A stretch of 64,000 nucleotides of DNA from Oxalobacteraceae bacterium OTU3CAMAD1 (GCA_024123915.1 CP099650.1:3472001-3536000); one strand, 5' to 3'; numbered from the stretch's first letter, positions 8,913 to 18,523 are shown. A program made the numbers and translations. The notes: generated from the letters alone by a model not told the origin.

Positions 8913-9662
8913 TTAAAATTGCTCTTCGGGACGCAGGTAGCGCCACTGGCCGACCGGCAGGTCGCCCAGTTTGACCTTGCCGATGCGTACCCTTTTTAAA
9001 CCGATCACTTTCAGGCCGACCATGTCGCACATGCGGCGGATCTGGCGTTTTTTGCCTTCGCGCAGGGTGAAGCTGAGCTGGTCGTCGTTTTGCCAGCGCA
9101 CCTTGGCCGGCAGCAGCGGTTTGCCGTCCATCCACAGGCCGTGGTTGAGCTTTTTCAGGTCGCTGTCGGGCAGCTTGCCCGGCTTGGTGTACTCGACGCG
9201 CACCAAGTATTCCTTGTCGACGCTGGTGGTCTCGCCGATCAGGTGCTTGGCCACGCGGCCGTCCTGGGTCAGCACCAGCAGGCCGACCGAGTCGATGTCG
9301 AGGCGGCCGGCCGGCACCAGCGAGCGCAGCTGGGTGGGGTGGAACAGTTCCGGCGACGGATCGTCCGGCCAGCGGTTCTCCGGCTTGACCAGCACCACGG
9401 CCGGCTGGTAGCCGTCCTCGGCCTGGCCGCTGACGTAACCCATCGGCTTGTTGATCAGCACCGTCACGCGCTTCGATTGCTCGGCGGCGGCCTGGCGCTC
9501 GACGGTGACCTTCTGGCTCGGATAGACCTTGCTGCCCAGCTCGGAGACGACCTGGCCGTCCACCCGGACCCAGCCGCGCGCTATCCACTCGTCGGCTTCG
9601 CGGCGCGAGCACAGGCCCAGTTCGGACATGCGTTTGGACAGGCGTAATAATTCTTCTGACAT
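8913..9662 (-). CDS. RsuA/RluF-family rRNA pseudouridine synthase
   Basis: 249-residue pseudouridine synthase. An N-terminal S4 RNA-binding domain (about 5-55, RLSKRMSELGLCSRREAD) precedes the catalytic domain with GRLDIDS (catalytic Asp122) and the late RQIRRMC motif. The C-terminal pattern, with RQIRRMC followed by VRIGKVKLGDLPVGQWR, is closest to RluF, which modifies 23S rRNA U2604. RluB, RluE and RsuA are alternatives within the family, so the exact target base is inferred. It starts 22 bp after the end of glnD on the same strand and is probably the last gene of the map-glnD operon. Confidence 0.88.
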   Translation of the reverse strand: MSEELLRLSKRMSELGLCSRREADEWIARGWVRVDGQVVSELGSKVYPSQKVTVERQAAAEQSKRVTVLINKPMGYVSGQAEDGYQPAVVLVKPENRWPDDPSPELFHPTQLRSLVPAGRLDIDSVGLLVLTQDGRVAKHLIGETTSVDKEYLVRVEYTKPGKLPDSDLKKLNHGLWMDGKPLLPAKVRWQNDDQLSFTLREGKKRQIRRMCDMVGLKVIGLKRVRIGKVKLGDLPVGQWRYLRPEEQF

Positions 9663-9684
9663 GATGCTTTTCTATAGTTAAAGT

Positions 9685-12267
9685 TTAAACCTTGATCGCC
9701 TCGAGCAGGTCGGTTTCCAGCTGCAACTGGCTGCGCGCATTGCCCAGCGCAGCGCCGTCGATCAGGAACACGTCCTCGACCCGCTCGCCCAGGGTCATGA
9801 CCTTGGCTGTATGCAGGTTGACGCGGTACTTGGCCAGCACGTTGGCGATCGAATACAGCAGGCCGGTGCGGTCGTTGGCGGCGATCGACAGCAGGTAGTA
9901 CTGGCCGCGCTCGTCCGGGCGCAGGTCCACCGTCGGCTGCATCGGGAAGGTGCGCGACAGGCGCGACAACCGGCCCTTGCCGGGCGTTGTCAGCGGCTCC
10001 GGATGGGTCAGCACGCCGCACAGCTCGTGCTCGATCAGGTTGATGATGTCGCGGTAGCTCTTTGCGAAGTTCTGCTCGGTCACCAGGAAGGTGTCGAGCG
10101 CGTAGCCGTGCCGCGTGGTGTGGATCTTGGCGTCGAGGATGCTGAAGTTCTTGCGGTCGAAATAGCTGCAGATGCGCGCGAACAGGTCCGGCTGGTCGCG
10201 GATGTAGACGGCGATCTGCAAGCCTTCGCCGATCGGCGCCAGGCGGCACTTGACGATAGGCTTGTCGCTGGTGAAGCGGTCGTACAGCGCGCGCGTCTGC
10301 CAGGCGATGTCGGAGGCGTCGTGGCGCAGGAAGTAGGCGACGTCGAGCTGGCGCCAGAAGGCCTCGTGCGCGTCCGGCCCCAGGCCGTACAGCCGCAGCG
10401 TGGCCAGCGCCTCCTGCTGGCGGTTCTTCAGTTCGTGGTCGGCGCTGTGCGGCTCGCCGCCGAGCACGCGCAGGGTGATGCGGTACAGGTCCTCGAGCAG
10501 CTTGGCCTTCCAGGCGTTCCACACCTTGGGGCTGGTGCCGCGGATGTCGGCCACCGTCAGCAGGTACAGCGCCGTCAGGTGGCGCTCGTCGCCCACCGTC
10601 TTGGCGAAGGCGGCGATGACGTCGGGGTCCGACAGGTCCTGCTTTTGCGCCACCTGCGACATGGCCAGGTGCTGCTCGACCAGGAACACCACCAGCTCGG
10701 TGTCCTCGGCGCTCATGCCGTGCTCGACGCAGAACTGCTGGGCGTCGACCGTGCCCAGCTTGGAGTGGTCGCCGCCGCGTCCCTTGGCGATGTCGTGGAA
10801 CAGCGCGCCCAGGTACAGCAGCCACGGTTGCGCGAAGTTGGCCATCAGCTGGCTGCAGAATGGGTACTCGTGCGCGTGCTCGGCCATCGTGAAGCGGCGC
10901 ATGTTGCGCACCACCATCAGGATGTGCTGGTCGACCGTGTAGACATGGAACAGGTCGTGCTGCATCTGGCCGACGATCTTGCGGAAGTTCGGCAGGTAGC
11001 GGCCGAGGATCGACAGATCGTTCATGCGGCGTAGCGCGTGGATGATGCCCTGCGGCGCCTGCAAAATGCGCAGGAACAGCGCGCGGTTGGCCGGATCGGC
11101 GCGGAACTGGGTGTCGATCAGGAAGCGGTCGTGCCACAGCGCGCGCATGGTGCGCGAGGTCATGCCCTTGAGCGAAGGCCGCTCGGTCATGAGTACGAAA
11201 ATTTCCAGGATGGCAGACGGGCGCTGGGCGAAGGTGTCGTCCTCGCGCATGTCGATCAGGCCGTTCAGATCGTTGAAGCGCTCGTTGATCGGCACGGCCA
11301 GCTCTTCCTGCGGGAACAGCCGTTCCTCGATATTCTGCAGCAGGATGGTGTTGAGCTGGGTGACGGTCTTGGCGGCCCAGTAGTAGCGCTGCATCAGGTA
11401 TTCGCTGGCGCGGCGCATGCCGGGGCCGCTGCCGGTGGCCTGCAAGCCCAGCGACTCGGCAATGGCGGTCTGGATGTCGAACACCAGGCGGTCCTCGCGC
11501 CGGCCCGCGTGCAGGTGCAGGCGCACGCGGATGTCCTTGAAGGCGCGCTCCTTTTCCATCAGCTGCTTGGCCTCGGTCTGCGTGATCAGGCCGCTGGTGG
11601 CCAGGGTGCGCCAGGAGTTGGCCAGGCCGGCGGCCTTGACCAGCCACAGGATCACCTGCAGGTCGCGCAGGCCGCCCGGGCTTTCCTTGCAGTTCGGCTC
11701 CAGGCTGAAGGCGGTGTCTTCGTACTTGGCGTGGCGCTGGCGCATCTCCAGCAGCTTGGCGTGGTAGAAGGCGCGCGGATCCATCGCTTCGTCGTAGCGG
11801 CGCTGCAGCTGTTCGAACAATTGCTCGTCGCCGCAGATCACGCGCGCCTCGAGCAGGCTGGTTTGCACGGTGATGTCGGCGGCCGACTCGGTCAGGCATT
11901 CATCGACGGTGCGGATGCTGTGGCCGATCTCCAGGCCCAGGTCCCACAGCAGCTGCACCAGTTCTTCCAGCTTGGCGGTGGTGGGGGCGTCGGGCGCCTC
12001 CTCGAGCAGGATCAGCAGGTCGACGTCGGAATAGGGGAACAGCTCGCCACGGCCGTAGCCGCCGACGCCGATCAGTGCCGTGTTGGCCGGCAGGCGCGCC
12101 TCGTGCCAGGCCGTCGTCAAAACCGCGTCGACGCTCTGGCGCAGGCTGCGCAGCAGCTTTTCCGGCATGCCGTCGGCCTGGAAGCCGGCGATGACGATCT
12201 GGCGTTCGGCCTTGAGCTGGCGCTTGAGCTGCTCGCGCAGCTCGTTCTTCATGACGACCGCCGACAT
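9685..12267 (-). CDS. glnD: [Protein-PII] uridylyltransferase/uridylyl-removing enzyme
   Basis: 860 residues, the normal GlnD length. The nucleotidyltransferase motif GGYGRGELFPYSDVD lies at 69-83 (Asp81, Asp83). A central HD domain has HDLFH around 437 and FHDIAKGRGGDHS around 490-502. Two ACT domains lie in the C-terminal 200 residues (for example residues starting YYLLSIAANDRTGLL). The enzyme adds UMP to PII under nitrogen limitation and removes it when glutamine is high, controlling nitrogen assimilation. The ATG at 12267 is six bases downstream of the map stop, so the two are co-transcribed. An internal Met at residue 6 is an alternative start. Confidence 0.97.
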   Translation of the reverse strand: MSAVVMKNELREQLKRQLKAERQIVIAGFQADGMPEKLLRSLRQSVDAVLTTAWHEARLPANTALIGVGGYGRGELFPYSDVDLLILLEEAPDAPTTAKLEELVQLLWDLGLEIGHSIRTVDECLTESAADITVQTSLLEARVICGDEQLFEQLQRRYDEAMDPRAFYHAKLLEMRQRHAKYEDTAFSLEPNCKESPGGLRDLQVILWLVKAAGLANSWRTLATSGLITQTEAKQLMEKERAFKDIRVRLHLHAGRREDRLVFDIQTAIAESLGLQATGSGPGMRRASEYLMQRYYWAAKTVTQLNTILLQNIEERLFPQEELAVPINERFNDLNGLIDMREDDTFAQRPSAILEIFVLMTERPSLKGMTSRTMRALWHDRFLIDTQFRADPANRALFLRILQAPQGIIHALRRMNDLSILGRYLPNFRKIVGQMQHDLFHVYTVDQHILMVVRNMRRFTMAEHAHEYPFCSQLMANFAQPWLLYLGALFHDIAKGRGGDHSKLGTVDAQQFCVEHGMSAEDTELVVFLVEQHLAMSQVAQKQDLSDPDVIAAFAKTVGDERHLTALYLLTVADIRGTSPKVWNAWKAKLLEDLYRITLRVLGGEPHSADHELKNRQQEALATLRLYGLGPDAHEAFWRQLDVAYFLRHDASDIAWQTRALYDRFTSDKPIVKCRLAPIGEGLQIAVYIRDQPDLFARICSYFDRKNFSILDAKIHTTRHGYALDTFLVTEQNFAKSYRDIINLIEHELCGVLTHPEPLTTPGKGRLSRLSRTFPMQPTVDLRPDERGQYYLLSIAANDRTGLLYSIANVLAKYRVNLHTAKVMTLGERVEDVFLIDGAALGNARSQLQLETDLLEAIKV

Positions 12268-12273
12268 GGGCGC

Positions 12274-13110
12274 TTACGCCGCCACGGCCGGTGCGGCCGA
12301 GGCGTCGGCGTTGAGGATGAAGGCTGGCGGCGGCGGGCTGCCGGCCGACAGGGTCAGCACCTCGTAGCCGGTCTCGGTGACCAGGATGGTGTGTTCCCAC
12401 TGCGCCGACAGGCTGCGGTCCTTGGTTTTGATGGTCCAGCCGTCGCCCATTTCGCGGATCTCTCGCTTGCCGGCGTTGATCATCGGCTCGATGGTGAAGA
12501 TCATGCCCGGCTTGAGCTCGTCGAGCGTGCCCGGACGGCCGTAGTGCAATACCTGCGGCTCCTCGTGGAAGATCTTGCCGATGCCGTGGCCGCAGAACTC
12601 GCGCACCACGCTGTAGCCTGCTTTTTCGGCGTGCTGCTGGATGGCGTGGCCGATGTCGCCCAGGTGCGCGCCCGGCTTGACCTTGGCGATGCCCAACCAC
12701 ATGCATTCGTAGGTGATGTCGGACAGGCGCTTGGTCATGATCGACGGCTCGCCGATCAGGAACATGCGGCTGTTGTCGCCGTGATAACCATCCTTGATGA
12801 CGGTGATGTCGAGGTTGACCGAGTCGCCGCTCTTGAGCAACTTGTCGCCCGGGATGCCGTGGCAGATGACGTCGTTGACCGAGGTGCAGATCGCCTTGGG
12901 GTAGGGCGTGTAGCCCGGCGGGCAGTAGTTCAGCGGCGCCGGGATGGTGCCTTGCACGTTGACCATGTATTCGTGGCAGAGGCGATCCAGTTCGCCGGTG
13001 GTCACGCCGGCCTTGACGAAGGGGGTGATGTAGTCCAGCACTTCGGAGCCCAGGCGGCCGGCCACGCGCATGCCGGCGATATCTTCGGCGGATTTGATGG
13101 AGATAGACAT
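12274..13110 (-). CDS. map: Methionine aminopeptidase type I
   Basis: About 278 residues with the full type I methionine aminopeptidase fold. Metal and active-site motifs seen include VNDVICHGIP, NLDITVIKDGYHGDNSR (two Asp ligands), CGHGIGKIFHEEP (His ligand) and IFTIEPMI (Glu ligand). It removes the initiator Met from nascent proteins. The C terminus carries a short Pro/Ala-rich tail beyond the usual core. The ATG at 13110 is chosen over an in-frame TTG at 13122. Map sits opposite rpsB in many proteobacteria; here they are separated by an accessory block of about 3.5 kb. A TATAAT on the minus strand at 13195-13200 is the best -10 candidate. Confidence 0.96.
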   Translation of the reverse strand: MSISIKSAEDIAGMRVAGRLGSEVLDYITPFVKAGVTTGELDRLCHEYMVNVQGTIPAPLNYCPPGYTPYPKAICTSVNDVICHGIPGDKLLKSGDSVNLDITVIKDGYHGDNSRMFLIGEPSIMTKRLSDITYECMWLGIAKVKPGAHLGDIGHAIQQHAEKAGYSVVREFCGHGIGKIFHEEPQVLHYGRPGTLDELKPGMIFTIEPMINAGKREIREMGDGWTIKTKDRSLSAQWEHTILVTETGYEVLTLSAGSPPPPAFILNADASAAPAVAA

Positions 13111-13194
13111 AGAGGATCGCAATCAGCAAGGTAAACGGTAAAAACGCAGGCGGCGAGCGGACTTTCGTCCGTCGCGGCGTGCAAATATGCTGAA

Positions 13195-13200
13195 ATTATA
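13195..13200 (-). promoter_or_regulatory. Candidate -10 element for map-glnD operon
   Basis: The minus strand reads TATAAT here, about 85 bases upstream of the map ATG at 13110. No good -35 hexamer is found at 16-18 bp spacing. A short hairpin (GACGCC/GGCGTC, 13204-13218) lies just upstream and may instead belong to the 3' end of the PEP-CTERM gene. Confidence 0.35.
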
Positions 13201-13275
13201 AACGACGCCGGGGGCGTCGCGTGCGGCAACAACCGGTCTGTGGCGGAATCGGTCCCGGCGCTGTCCGGTCTCGCC

Positions 13276-14088
13276 TCAGGCGGCCTTGCCGGCGGCGGCC
13301 AGGGCGGCGGCCGCGCGGCGCTTGCGGCGCGCTGCGAAGCCCAGCAGGCCCAGCCCGCTCAACAGCATGGCGTAGGTCTCCGGCTCGGGCACCGGGGCGA
13401 CCGGCGTCACGCCCGGCGGCGGGGGCGTGATCGGACGCACGCTGCCACCCGGGAAGATCGGCTGGTTGGTCGGAGTCGGGCGGCCGTCGAAGCCGCCCGG
13501 GCGCTCGACCGTGCGTTCCTCGATCGGCGCCAGCGCCAGCGGCGCCGGCAGGAAGCCAGCGGTGCGCAGGTTGGGCACGTCTTCGACGATAGGCGCGTCC
13601 AGCAGACCGAGGTCGCTGTCGCCGACATGCTCGTTCCAGTTCGGCGGCGTCGCGGCTGCCGGCGGCGGCAGCTGCGCCACGGCCGGGCGGGGGCGCACGA
13701 TGCGGCTTACGTTGCCGCAGATTTTCGGTACCAGGATGCAATGTTGGTCGACGCAGTAGACGGCGCCCGGTTCATTTCGGCTGGCGGCCCACTTGCTGCG
13801 GGTGACGGTCTGGCAGACGGAGGCGGCGCCGAAGTGCATGTCGCGGATCTCGGCGTCGTAGACGTATTTGCCGGTGATGGCGTCGCGCGTGATGTTGACG
13901 GTCTCGTCCGGATTGCCGTAGGTGATGCGGTGCTTGAGCTTGACGCGTGTGCGTTCCGGGATGTCCGTGTAGCGGTCGATCGCCGCGTCGGTCTTGCCGG
14001 TATACGGGTTGGCGCCCGGCCGGTCCCAGGAGCAGCTGGGTTGCACGGTGGCCGCGGCCGCGAGGGTTATGGCAAAGAGGGTAGACAT
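13276..14088 (-). CDS. PEP-CTERM protein with MHFG motif
   Basis: 270-residue secreted protein. A short N-terminal signal peptide (MSTLFAITLAAAATVQ) is followed by a Cys-containing domain with IRDMHFGAASVCQ, the feature of the so-called MHFG PEP-CTERM proteins. A long proline-rich linker leads to the C-terminal sorting signal: PEPETYAMLL, hydrophobic helix, then RRKRR. Such proteins are processed by an exosortase and sent to the envelope or extracellular matrix; their molecular role is unknown. The ATG at 14088 has GGAGA upstream and is preferred over a longer form starting at 14118. It lies downstream of the divergent DUF1080 promoter region and is not obviously part of an operon. Confidence 0.82.
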   Translation of the reverse strand: MSTLFAITLAAAATVQPSCSWDRPGANPYTGKTDAAIDRYTDIPERTRVKLKHRITYGNPDETVNITRDAITGKYVYDAEIRDMHFGAASVCQTVTRSKWAASRNEPGAVYCVDQHCILVPKICGNVSRIVRPRPAVAQLPPPAAATPPNWNEHVGDSDLGLLDAPIVEDVPNLRTAGFLPAPLALAPIEERTVERPGGFDGRPTPTNQPIFPGGSVRPITPPPPGVTPVAPVPEPETYAMLLSGLGLLGFAARRKRRAAAALAAAGKAA

Positions 14089-14431
14089 TAAGACAATCTC
14101 CGAAACGCAATATTGCAATTTTATCAGATATTACAAAAAAGCAAGTGTCTTATGGCTGCGGCACTAAACTTTTGCAAATGATATTACAAATTGCTTACGA
14201 TTCCCATGATTGAGAACAATAAATTTCTGATTGTTACAATTTAACGTTTGGGTCGTTGTATTGCTGCCGACAATTGACATTGTTTGTCCAGGGCAAGGCC
14301 GGACGGGAGGCCGATTGCGTGATGGCGAGGTGGTCGCCCCGAGCAAAGATGCAAATATCGCTAGTAAACGCGCCGGGAAGCGGTTTACCCTATAAAACAA
14401 CGATTTTCACCTACTTGCCAAAAGGAAAACA
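14089..14431. other. 343-bp divergent intergenic region
   Basis: AT-rich spacer between the MHFG PEP-CTERM gene (minus) and the DUF1080 gene (plus). It holds a TTGACA at 14274-14279 and a TATAAA at 14391-14396, which are not at promoter spacing from each other, and a small inverted repeat ACAAT/ATTGT near 14271-14284. The ribosome site AAAGGA lies just before the ATG at 14432. No gene is supported within it. Confidence 0.5.
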
Positions 14432-15211
14432 ATGCAAATCACATCCGTCGCAGTGGTGGCCTTGCTTGCCAGTCATTTTATCGCCGCCGCCGCCGCCTCG
14501 GCCGGGCCGGTGGACCCGGTGGCGACTGAACTGTGGGCGCCCGAGCCGGCAAGGGTGGCGCCGGGCGAAGGTGCCAAGCCGCCCTCGGACGCCATCGTGC
14601 TGTTCGATGGCGCCAGCCTGGGAGAGTGGGTGTCCAGCGACGCCAGGGCTGGCGCGGCGCAATGGCCGGTGACCGGCGGGGTCTTGAAAGTGCGGAGCGG
14701 CTCAGGCCACATCCAGACGCGGCGCGACTTCCTCGACTACCAGCTGCACATCGAATGGCGCACTCCGGCCGATGTTGTCGGCGCCGGCCAGAGTCGCGGC
14801 AACAGCGGCGTGTTCCTGGCCGCCACCGGCCCGGCATTGCGCGGGTACGAGCTGCAGGTGCTCGACTGCGCCGCGAACAAGACCTATGTCAACGGGCAGG
14901 CCGCCAGCATCTATAAACAGTTTGCTCCGCTGGTGAATGCCTGCCGGCCGAACGGGGAATGGCAAAGCTACGACATCCTGTGGAGCGCGCCGCGCTTCCT
15001 TGCCGATGGCACGTTGCGGAGTCCGGCCCGCGTGACGGCATTCCATAACGGGGTACTGGTGCAATGGAACGCCGAGCTCAAAGGCGAAACGCTGTATGCG
15101 GGAACGCCCCGGTATTTCGCGCATGGGCGCTCGCCGATCATGCTGCAGGATCATGGAGATAAGGGGCCGGGTGTGGAGTTCAGAAATATATGGGTCAGGG
15201 AGGTCGATTGA
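14432..15211 (+). CDS. DUF1080 / 3-keto-disaccharide hydrolase-like secreted protein
   Basis: 259 residues with a signal peptide (cleavage near AAAAASAG) and one DUF1080 concanavalin-like domain. Family landmarks are visible in order: IVLFDGASLGEWVS, DYQLHIEWRTP, GNSGVFLAATG followed by YELQVLD, AASIYKQFAPLVNA, GEWQSYDILW, and the closing PIMLQDHG plus EFRNIWVRE. DUF1080 proteins are laminarinase-like glycan-active proteins, some shown to hydrolyse 3-keto-glycosides. A periplasmic sugar role is likely; the substrate is not shown. AAAGGA precedes the ATG. The next gene is a GH62 arabinofuranosidase 193 bp downstream, which supports a plant-glycan context. Confidence 0.82.
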   Translation: MQITSVAVVALLASHFIAAAAASAGPVDPVATELWAPEPARVAPGEGAKPPSDAIVLFDGASLGEWVSSDARAGAAQWPVTGGVLKVRSGSGHIQTRRDFLDYQLHIEWRTPADVVGAGQSRGNSGVFLAATGPALRGYELQVLDCAANKTYVNGQAASIYKQFAPLVNACRPNGEWQSYDILWSAPRFLADGTLRSPARVTAFHNGVLVQWNAELKGETLYAGTPRYFAHGRSPIMLQDHGDKGPGVEFRNIWVREVD

Positions 15212-15404
15212 ACCGCCGGCGCCTCTCCACGGTTAACACTTCCGGCACGTTTCCTTGAAAAAGCTGCGCGTTGCAGGAATCAGTGCAATCTGCCTTATCC
15301 GTACGTACGCGCTTCCCTCTATCCTCCCCGGCGCAAGCGGCAGATCGCGGACGAACTGCTGAGTTCTGCAAATAATTTTGATGCGCAAAAAGAGGAAGAG
15401 ACAA

Positions 15405-16463
15405 ATGACACTACAAAAACGCGGTATGGGGGTTTTGCTGTGGGCGGCCTTGGCCGGATGCGGCGGGAGCAATGCAATGGCCAACGAGCCTGCGCCGCGG
15501 CCTGCCAGCGGGGCGTTCAATTGGACGTCGAGCCCGCCGCTGATCGCGCCCCAGCCGGATGCCAATCAGACGATTTATGGCGTGAAAGATCCGTCCATAG
15601 TCTATGCGAACGGCAAGTATCATGTATTTCTCACAACTGCCGGGTCCGCTGGTTGGGGTCTTGGCTACACCAGCTTCGACAAATGGGAGAACGCGCCGGC
15701 CGCGAAAATAGTTCCGCTGGATAAGTCCCCGATGGGACCGGGCTATCGCGCGGCGCCGCAGGTATTCTATTTCGCTCCACAGCAGACATGGTATATGGTT
15801 TACCAAGGTGGCGATCCGCTGTATTCAACCTCGAAGGATATCGGCGATCCGATGTCCTGGACTGCGCCCAAGCCGTTCTTCCCGGTCATTCCCGATATCA
15901 TCAAGGAGCCGCAGGGTAACGGCTGGCTGGACTTCTGGGTCATCTGCGATGATAAGAAGTGCTATATGTTCGGTACCGACGATAATGGCCGCCTGCTTCG
16001 TTCCGAAACCGAATTGGCTCAGTTCCCTAACGGTTTTCGCAACACCGTCGCCGTCATGACGGAAAAAAGGGATGACGTATTCGAGGCGAGCAATACCTAT
16101 AAGCTGGCCAACACGAATACCTACATTACGCTGGTGGAGGCGATTTCGCCGAAGGGGCGCTACTTCCGCATCTGGAAGAGCGATCGCCTCGACGGAAAAT
16201 GGGAGCCTTTCTCTTCCGCGCCGATGAACGCGTTCGCGTCCGCCGACAACGTGGACAAGATCTGGTCGGAAGGCATTTCCCACGGTGAAATGGTACGCAC
16301 CAATACCGATCAAACCATGACGATCGATCCATGCAAGCCGCTTGAATACCTGTTCCAGGGCAACGACCCCAAGGTGCGCGTCGACGACTACATCAAGCTT
16401 CCGTACCGCCTGGGCGTGATCACGGCCAAGGGCCCCAATCCGATCAGCGCACTCTGCCGATGA
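15405..16463 (+). CDS. GH62 alpha-L-arabinofuranosidase, lipoprotein
   Basis: 352-residue glycoside hydrolase with a lipobox LAGC (Cys19), so probably anchored in the outer membrane. The five-bladed propeller sequence matches GH62, enzymes that remove arabinose side chains from arabinoxylan: KDPSIVYANGKYHVF (Asp62, probable base), PQVFYFAPQQTWYMVYQGG, GWLDFWVICDDKKCYMFG (Asp176, probable pKa modulator), DVFEASNTYK (Glu228, probable acid) and EGISHGEMVR. Catalytic residue roles are inferred from GH62 structures. The start at 15405 is chosen because GGAAGAG lies just upstream and it places the lipobox correctly; an ATG at 15381 would add eight basic residues. GH62 is less common in Proteobacteria than in fungi and actinomycetes. 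Confidence 0.87.
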   Translation: MTLQKRGMGVLLWAALAGCGGSNAMANEPAPRPASGAFNWTSSPPLIAPQPDANQTIYGVKDPSIVYANGKYHVFLTTAGSAGWGLGYTSFDKWENAPAAKIVPLDKSPMGPGYRAAPQVFYFAPQQTWYMVYQGGDPLYSTSKDIGDPMSWTAPKPFFPVIPDIIKEPQGNGWLDFWVICDDKKCYMFGTDDNGRLLRSETELAQFPNGFRNTVAVMTEKRDDVFEASNTYKLANTNTYITLVEAISPKGRYFRIWKSDRLDGKWEPFSSAPMNAFASADNVDKIWSEGISHGEMVRTNTDQTMTIDPCKPLEYLFQGNDPKVRVDDYIKLPYRLGVITAKGPNPISALCR

Positions 16464-16483
16464 CGGGCGGCGGCCGTCCGGGC

Positions 16484-16513
16484 TTGCCCAAATGGCCGCT
16501 TCCAGTGTAGAAT
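16484..16513 (+). promoter_or_regulatory. Candidate promoter of rpsB-tsf
   Basis: TTGCCC (16484-16489), an 18-bp spacer, and TAGAAT (16508-16513) would give a leader of about 130 bases before rpsB. A second TTGACT at 16530 lacks a matching -10. The long leader could hold S2 autoregulation, but no structure was proven. Confidence 0.45.
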
Positions 16514-16648
16514 CTCGGGTTGCTTGGATTTGACTTTCGGTTCAGGCAATAAAGTAGTTAATATTGTTTATTCATAAACGCGAATCCGATCGACAAGGGT
16601 GCCTATATGGTGACTGATCGGATTCCAGACCCAACCCTGGAGTTAAAT

Positions 16649-17401
16649 ATGTCCGTAACGATGCGCGAAATGCTGGAAGCCGGTGTCCACTTTGGTCACC
16701 AAACCCGTTTCTGGAACCCAAAGATGGCACCGTTCATCTTCGGTCACCGCAACAAGATCCATATCATCAACTTGGAAAAGACGATGGGTATGTATCAAGA
16801 AGCGATGAAACACGTGAAGCAGGTTGCTTCGAACCGCGGCACCATCCTGATGGTCGGCACCAAGCGTCAAGCCCGCGAAATCATCGCTGCTGAAGCGGCA
16901 CGCGCAGGCGTTCCTTTCGTCGATCAGCGTTGGCTCGGCGGCATGCTGACCAACTTCAAAACCATCAAGACCTCGATCAAGCGCCTGAAGGACATGGAAG
17001 CCCAGATCGAAGACGGTTCGGTTGAGAAGCTGTCGAAAAAAGAAGCGCTGATGTTCCAACGCGAAATGATCAAGCTGCAAAAATCGATCGGCGGTATCAA
17101 GGACATGGGCGGCGTTCCTGACGCAATCTTCGTCGTTGACGTTGGCTACCATAAAGGCGCCATCACCGAAGCCGCTAAACTGGGCATCCCGGTCATCGGC
17201 GTGGTCGATACCAACCACTCGCCAGAAGGCGTTCAGTACGTTATTCCAGGCAACGACGACTCGTCGAAAGCCATCACGCTGTACGCCCGTGGCGTAGCAG
17301 ACGCGATCCTGGAAGGCCGTGCAGCCGCCGGTAACGAGATCGTTGAAATGGTCAAAGCCGCAGCAGGCGACGAATTCGTCGAAGTGAACGAACAGGCTTA
17401 A
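16649..17401 (+). CDS. rpsB: 30S ribosomal protein S2
   Basis: 250 residues starting [20 protein letters not shown], the classic S2 N terminus. The conserved central motifs [33 protein letters not shown] and [15 protein letters not shown] are present. S2 joins the small subunit late and is needed for mRNA binding. GGAG at 16639-16642 fixes the ATG at 16649; an in-frame upstream ATG at 16607 would add 14 atypical residues. It is followed by a strong hairpin plus T run before tsf, so tsf is reached by read-through, as in other proteobacteria. Confidence 0.98.
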   Translation: MSVTMREMLEAGVHFGHQTRFWNPKMAPFIFGHRNKIHIINLEKTMGMYQEAMKHVKQVASNRGTILMVGTKRQAREIIAAEAARAGVPFVDQRWLGGMLTNFKTIKTSIKRLKDMEAQIEDGSVEKLSKKEALMFQREMIKLQKSIGGIKDMGGVPDAIFVVDVGYHKGAITEAAKLGIPVIGVVDTNHSPEGVQYVIPGNDDSSKAITLYARGVADAILEGRAAAGNEIVEMVKAAAGDEFVEVNEQA

Positions 17402-17423
17402 TTGTTCTGAACTAGCTGCAAGG

Positions 17424-17457
17424 AAAAAGGGGTGGCCAACAGCTCCCCCTTTTTTTT
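17424..17457 (+). terminator. Rho-independent terminator/attenuator between rpsB and tsf
   Basis: AAAAAGGGG (17424-17432) can pair with CCCC-TTTTT beginning near 17445, and the stem is followed by an unbroken run of eight T. It lies between two genes normally co-transcribed, so partial termination is likely. Confidence 0.7.
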
Positions 17458-17528
17458 AACGTAAATGGGTAGAGCAGGGCTTACCGGCCGCTCCCCTTCC
17501 ACCGAATACCGAATACAGGAGAAACACT

Positions 17529-18440
17529 ATGGCAGCGATTACTGCAGCAATGGTAGGCGAACTGCGCGCCAAGACGGACGCGCCAATGATGGAATGCAAA
17601 AAAGCACTGACCGAAGCCGAAGGCGACATGGGCCGTGCTGAAGAGATCCTGCGCGTCAAGCTGGGCGGCAAGGCATCGAAAGCGTCGTCGCGCGTGACCG
17701 CCGAAGGCGTGGTCGCCACCTACATCGCCAACGGCGTGGGCGCGCTGATCGAAGTGAACTCGGAAACCGACTTCGTCGCCAAGAACGACGACTTCCTGAA
17801 CCTGGCCAACACCGCCGCCAAGCTGGTCGCCGAAAACAACCCGGCCGACGTCGCCGCGCTGCTGGCCCTGCCAGCTGGCAACGGCCAGACCCTGGACGAG
17901 GTGCGTGCCGCCTTGATCGGTAAGATCGGCGAAAACATGTCGATCCGCCGCTTCCAGCGCTTCGAAACGACCGCCAAGCTGGCGTCGTACCTGCACGGCA
18001 CCCGCATCGGTGTTGTGGTCGAGTTTGACGGCGCCGACGAACAAGTCGGTAAAGACGTCGCCATGCACATCGCCGCGATGAAGCCGGTGTCGCTGTCGGC
18101 CGACCAGGTTCCTGCCGAACTGATCGAAAAAGAGCGCTCGGTCGCCCAGTTGAAGGCCGATGAAGATGCAGCCACCGCCGCCGCCGCAGGCAAGCCAGCG
18201 CAGTCGCCGGAAATCGTCGCCAAGCGCCTGGAAGGCTCGGTCCAGAAGTATCTGAAGGAAGTGTCGCTGCTGAACCAGGCGTTCGTCAAGAACGACAAGC
18301 AGTCGATCGAACAGATGCTGAAGGAAAAAGCGACCACCGTGAAAGCATTCACGATGTACGTCGTCGGTGAGGGCATCGAGAAGAAGGTCGATGACTTCGC
18401 CGCAGAAGTGGCCGCTCAAATGGCCGCTTCCCAGGGTTAA
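17529..18440 (+). CDS. tsf: Translation elongation factor Ts
   Basis: 303 residues. The N-terminal UBA-like domain (about 1-52: [19 protein letters not shown]) is followed by the EF-Tu-contacting SETDFVAKN motif and the duplicated core with MHIAAMKP. The C terminus has [29 protein letters not shown]-Ts recycles EF-Tu from GDP to GTP. AGGAG lies about eight bases before the ATG. It follows rpsB and is closed by a strong terminator, as expected for the rpsB-tsf unit. Confidence 0.98.
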   Translation: MAAITAAMVGELRAKTDAPMMECKKALTEAEGDMGRAEEILRVKLGGKASKASSRVTAEGVVATYIANGVGALIEVNSETDFVAKNDDFLNLANTAAKLVAENNPADVAALLALPAGNGQTLDEVRAALIGKIGENMSIRRFQRFETTAKLASYLHGTRIGVVVEFDGADEQVGKDVAMHIAAMKPVSLSADQVPAELIEKERSVAQLKADEDAATAAAAGKPAQSPEIVAKRLEGSVQKYLKEVSLLNQAFVKNDKQSIEQMLKEKATTVKAFTMYVVGEGIEKKVDDFAAEVAAQMAASQG

Positions 18441-18445
18441 TAGTG

Positions 18446-18472
18446 AAAACGGGCCGCGAGGCCCGTTTTTTT
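18446..18472 (+). terminator. Rho-independent terminator after tsf
   Basis: AAAACGGGCC pairs with GGCCCGTTTT around a GCGA tetraloop, followed by further T. A perfect 10-bp stem directly after the tsf stop codon. Confidence 0.85.
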
Positions 18473-18523
18473 AGCCCGGCAAGATAATCTTGTCTGTAAC
18501 ACCAGTTGTCCCCGGCGGCCATC

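Noticed and set aside
9811..13134. Long plus-strand frames opposite glnD and map
   Set aside because: Antisense composition artefacts; glnD and map have all catalytic motifs.
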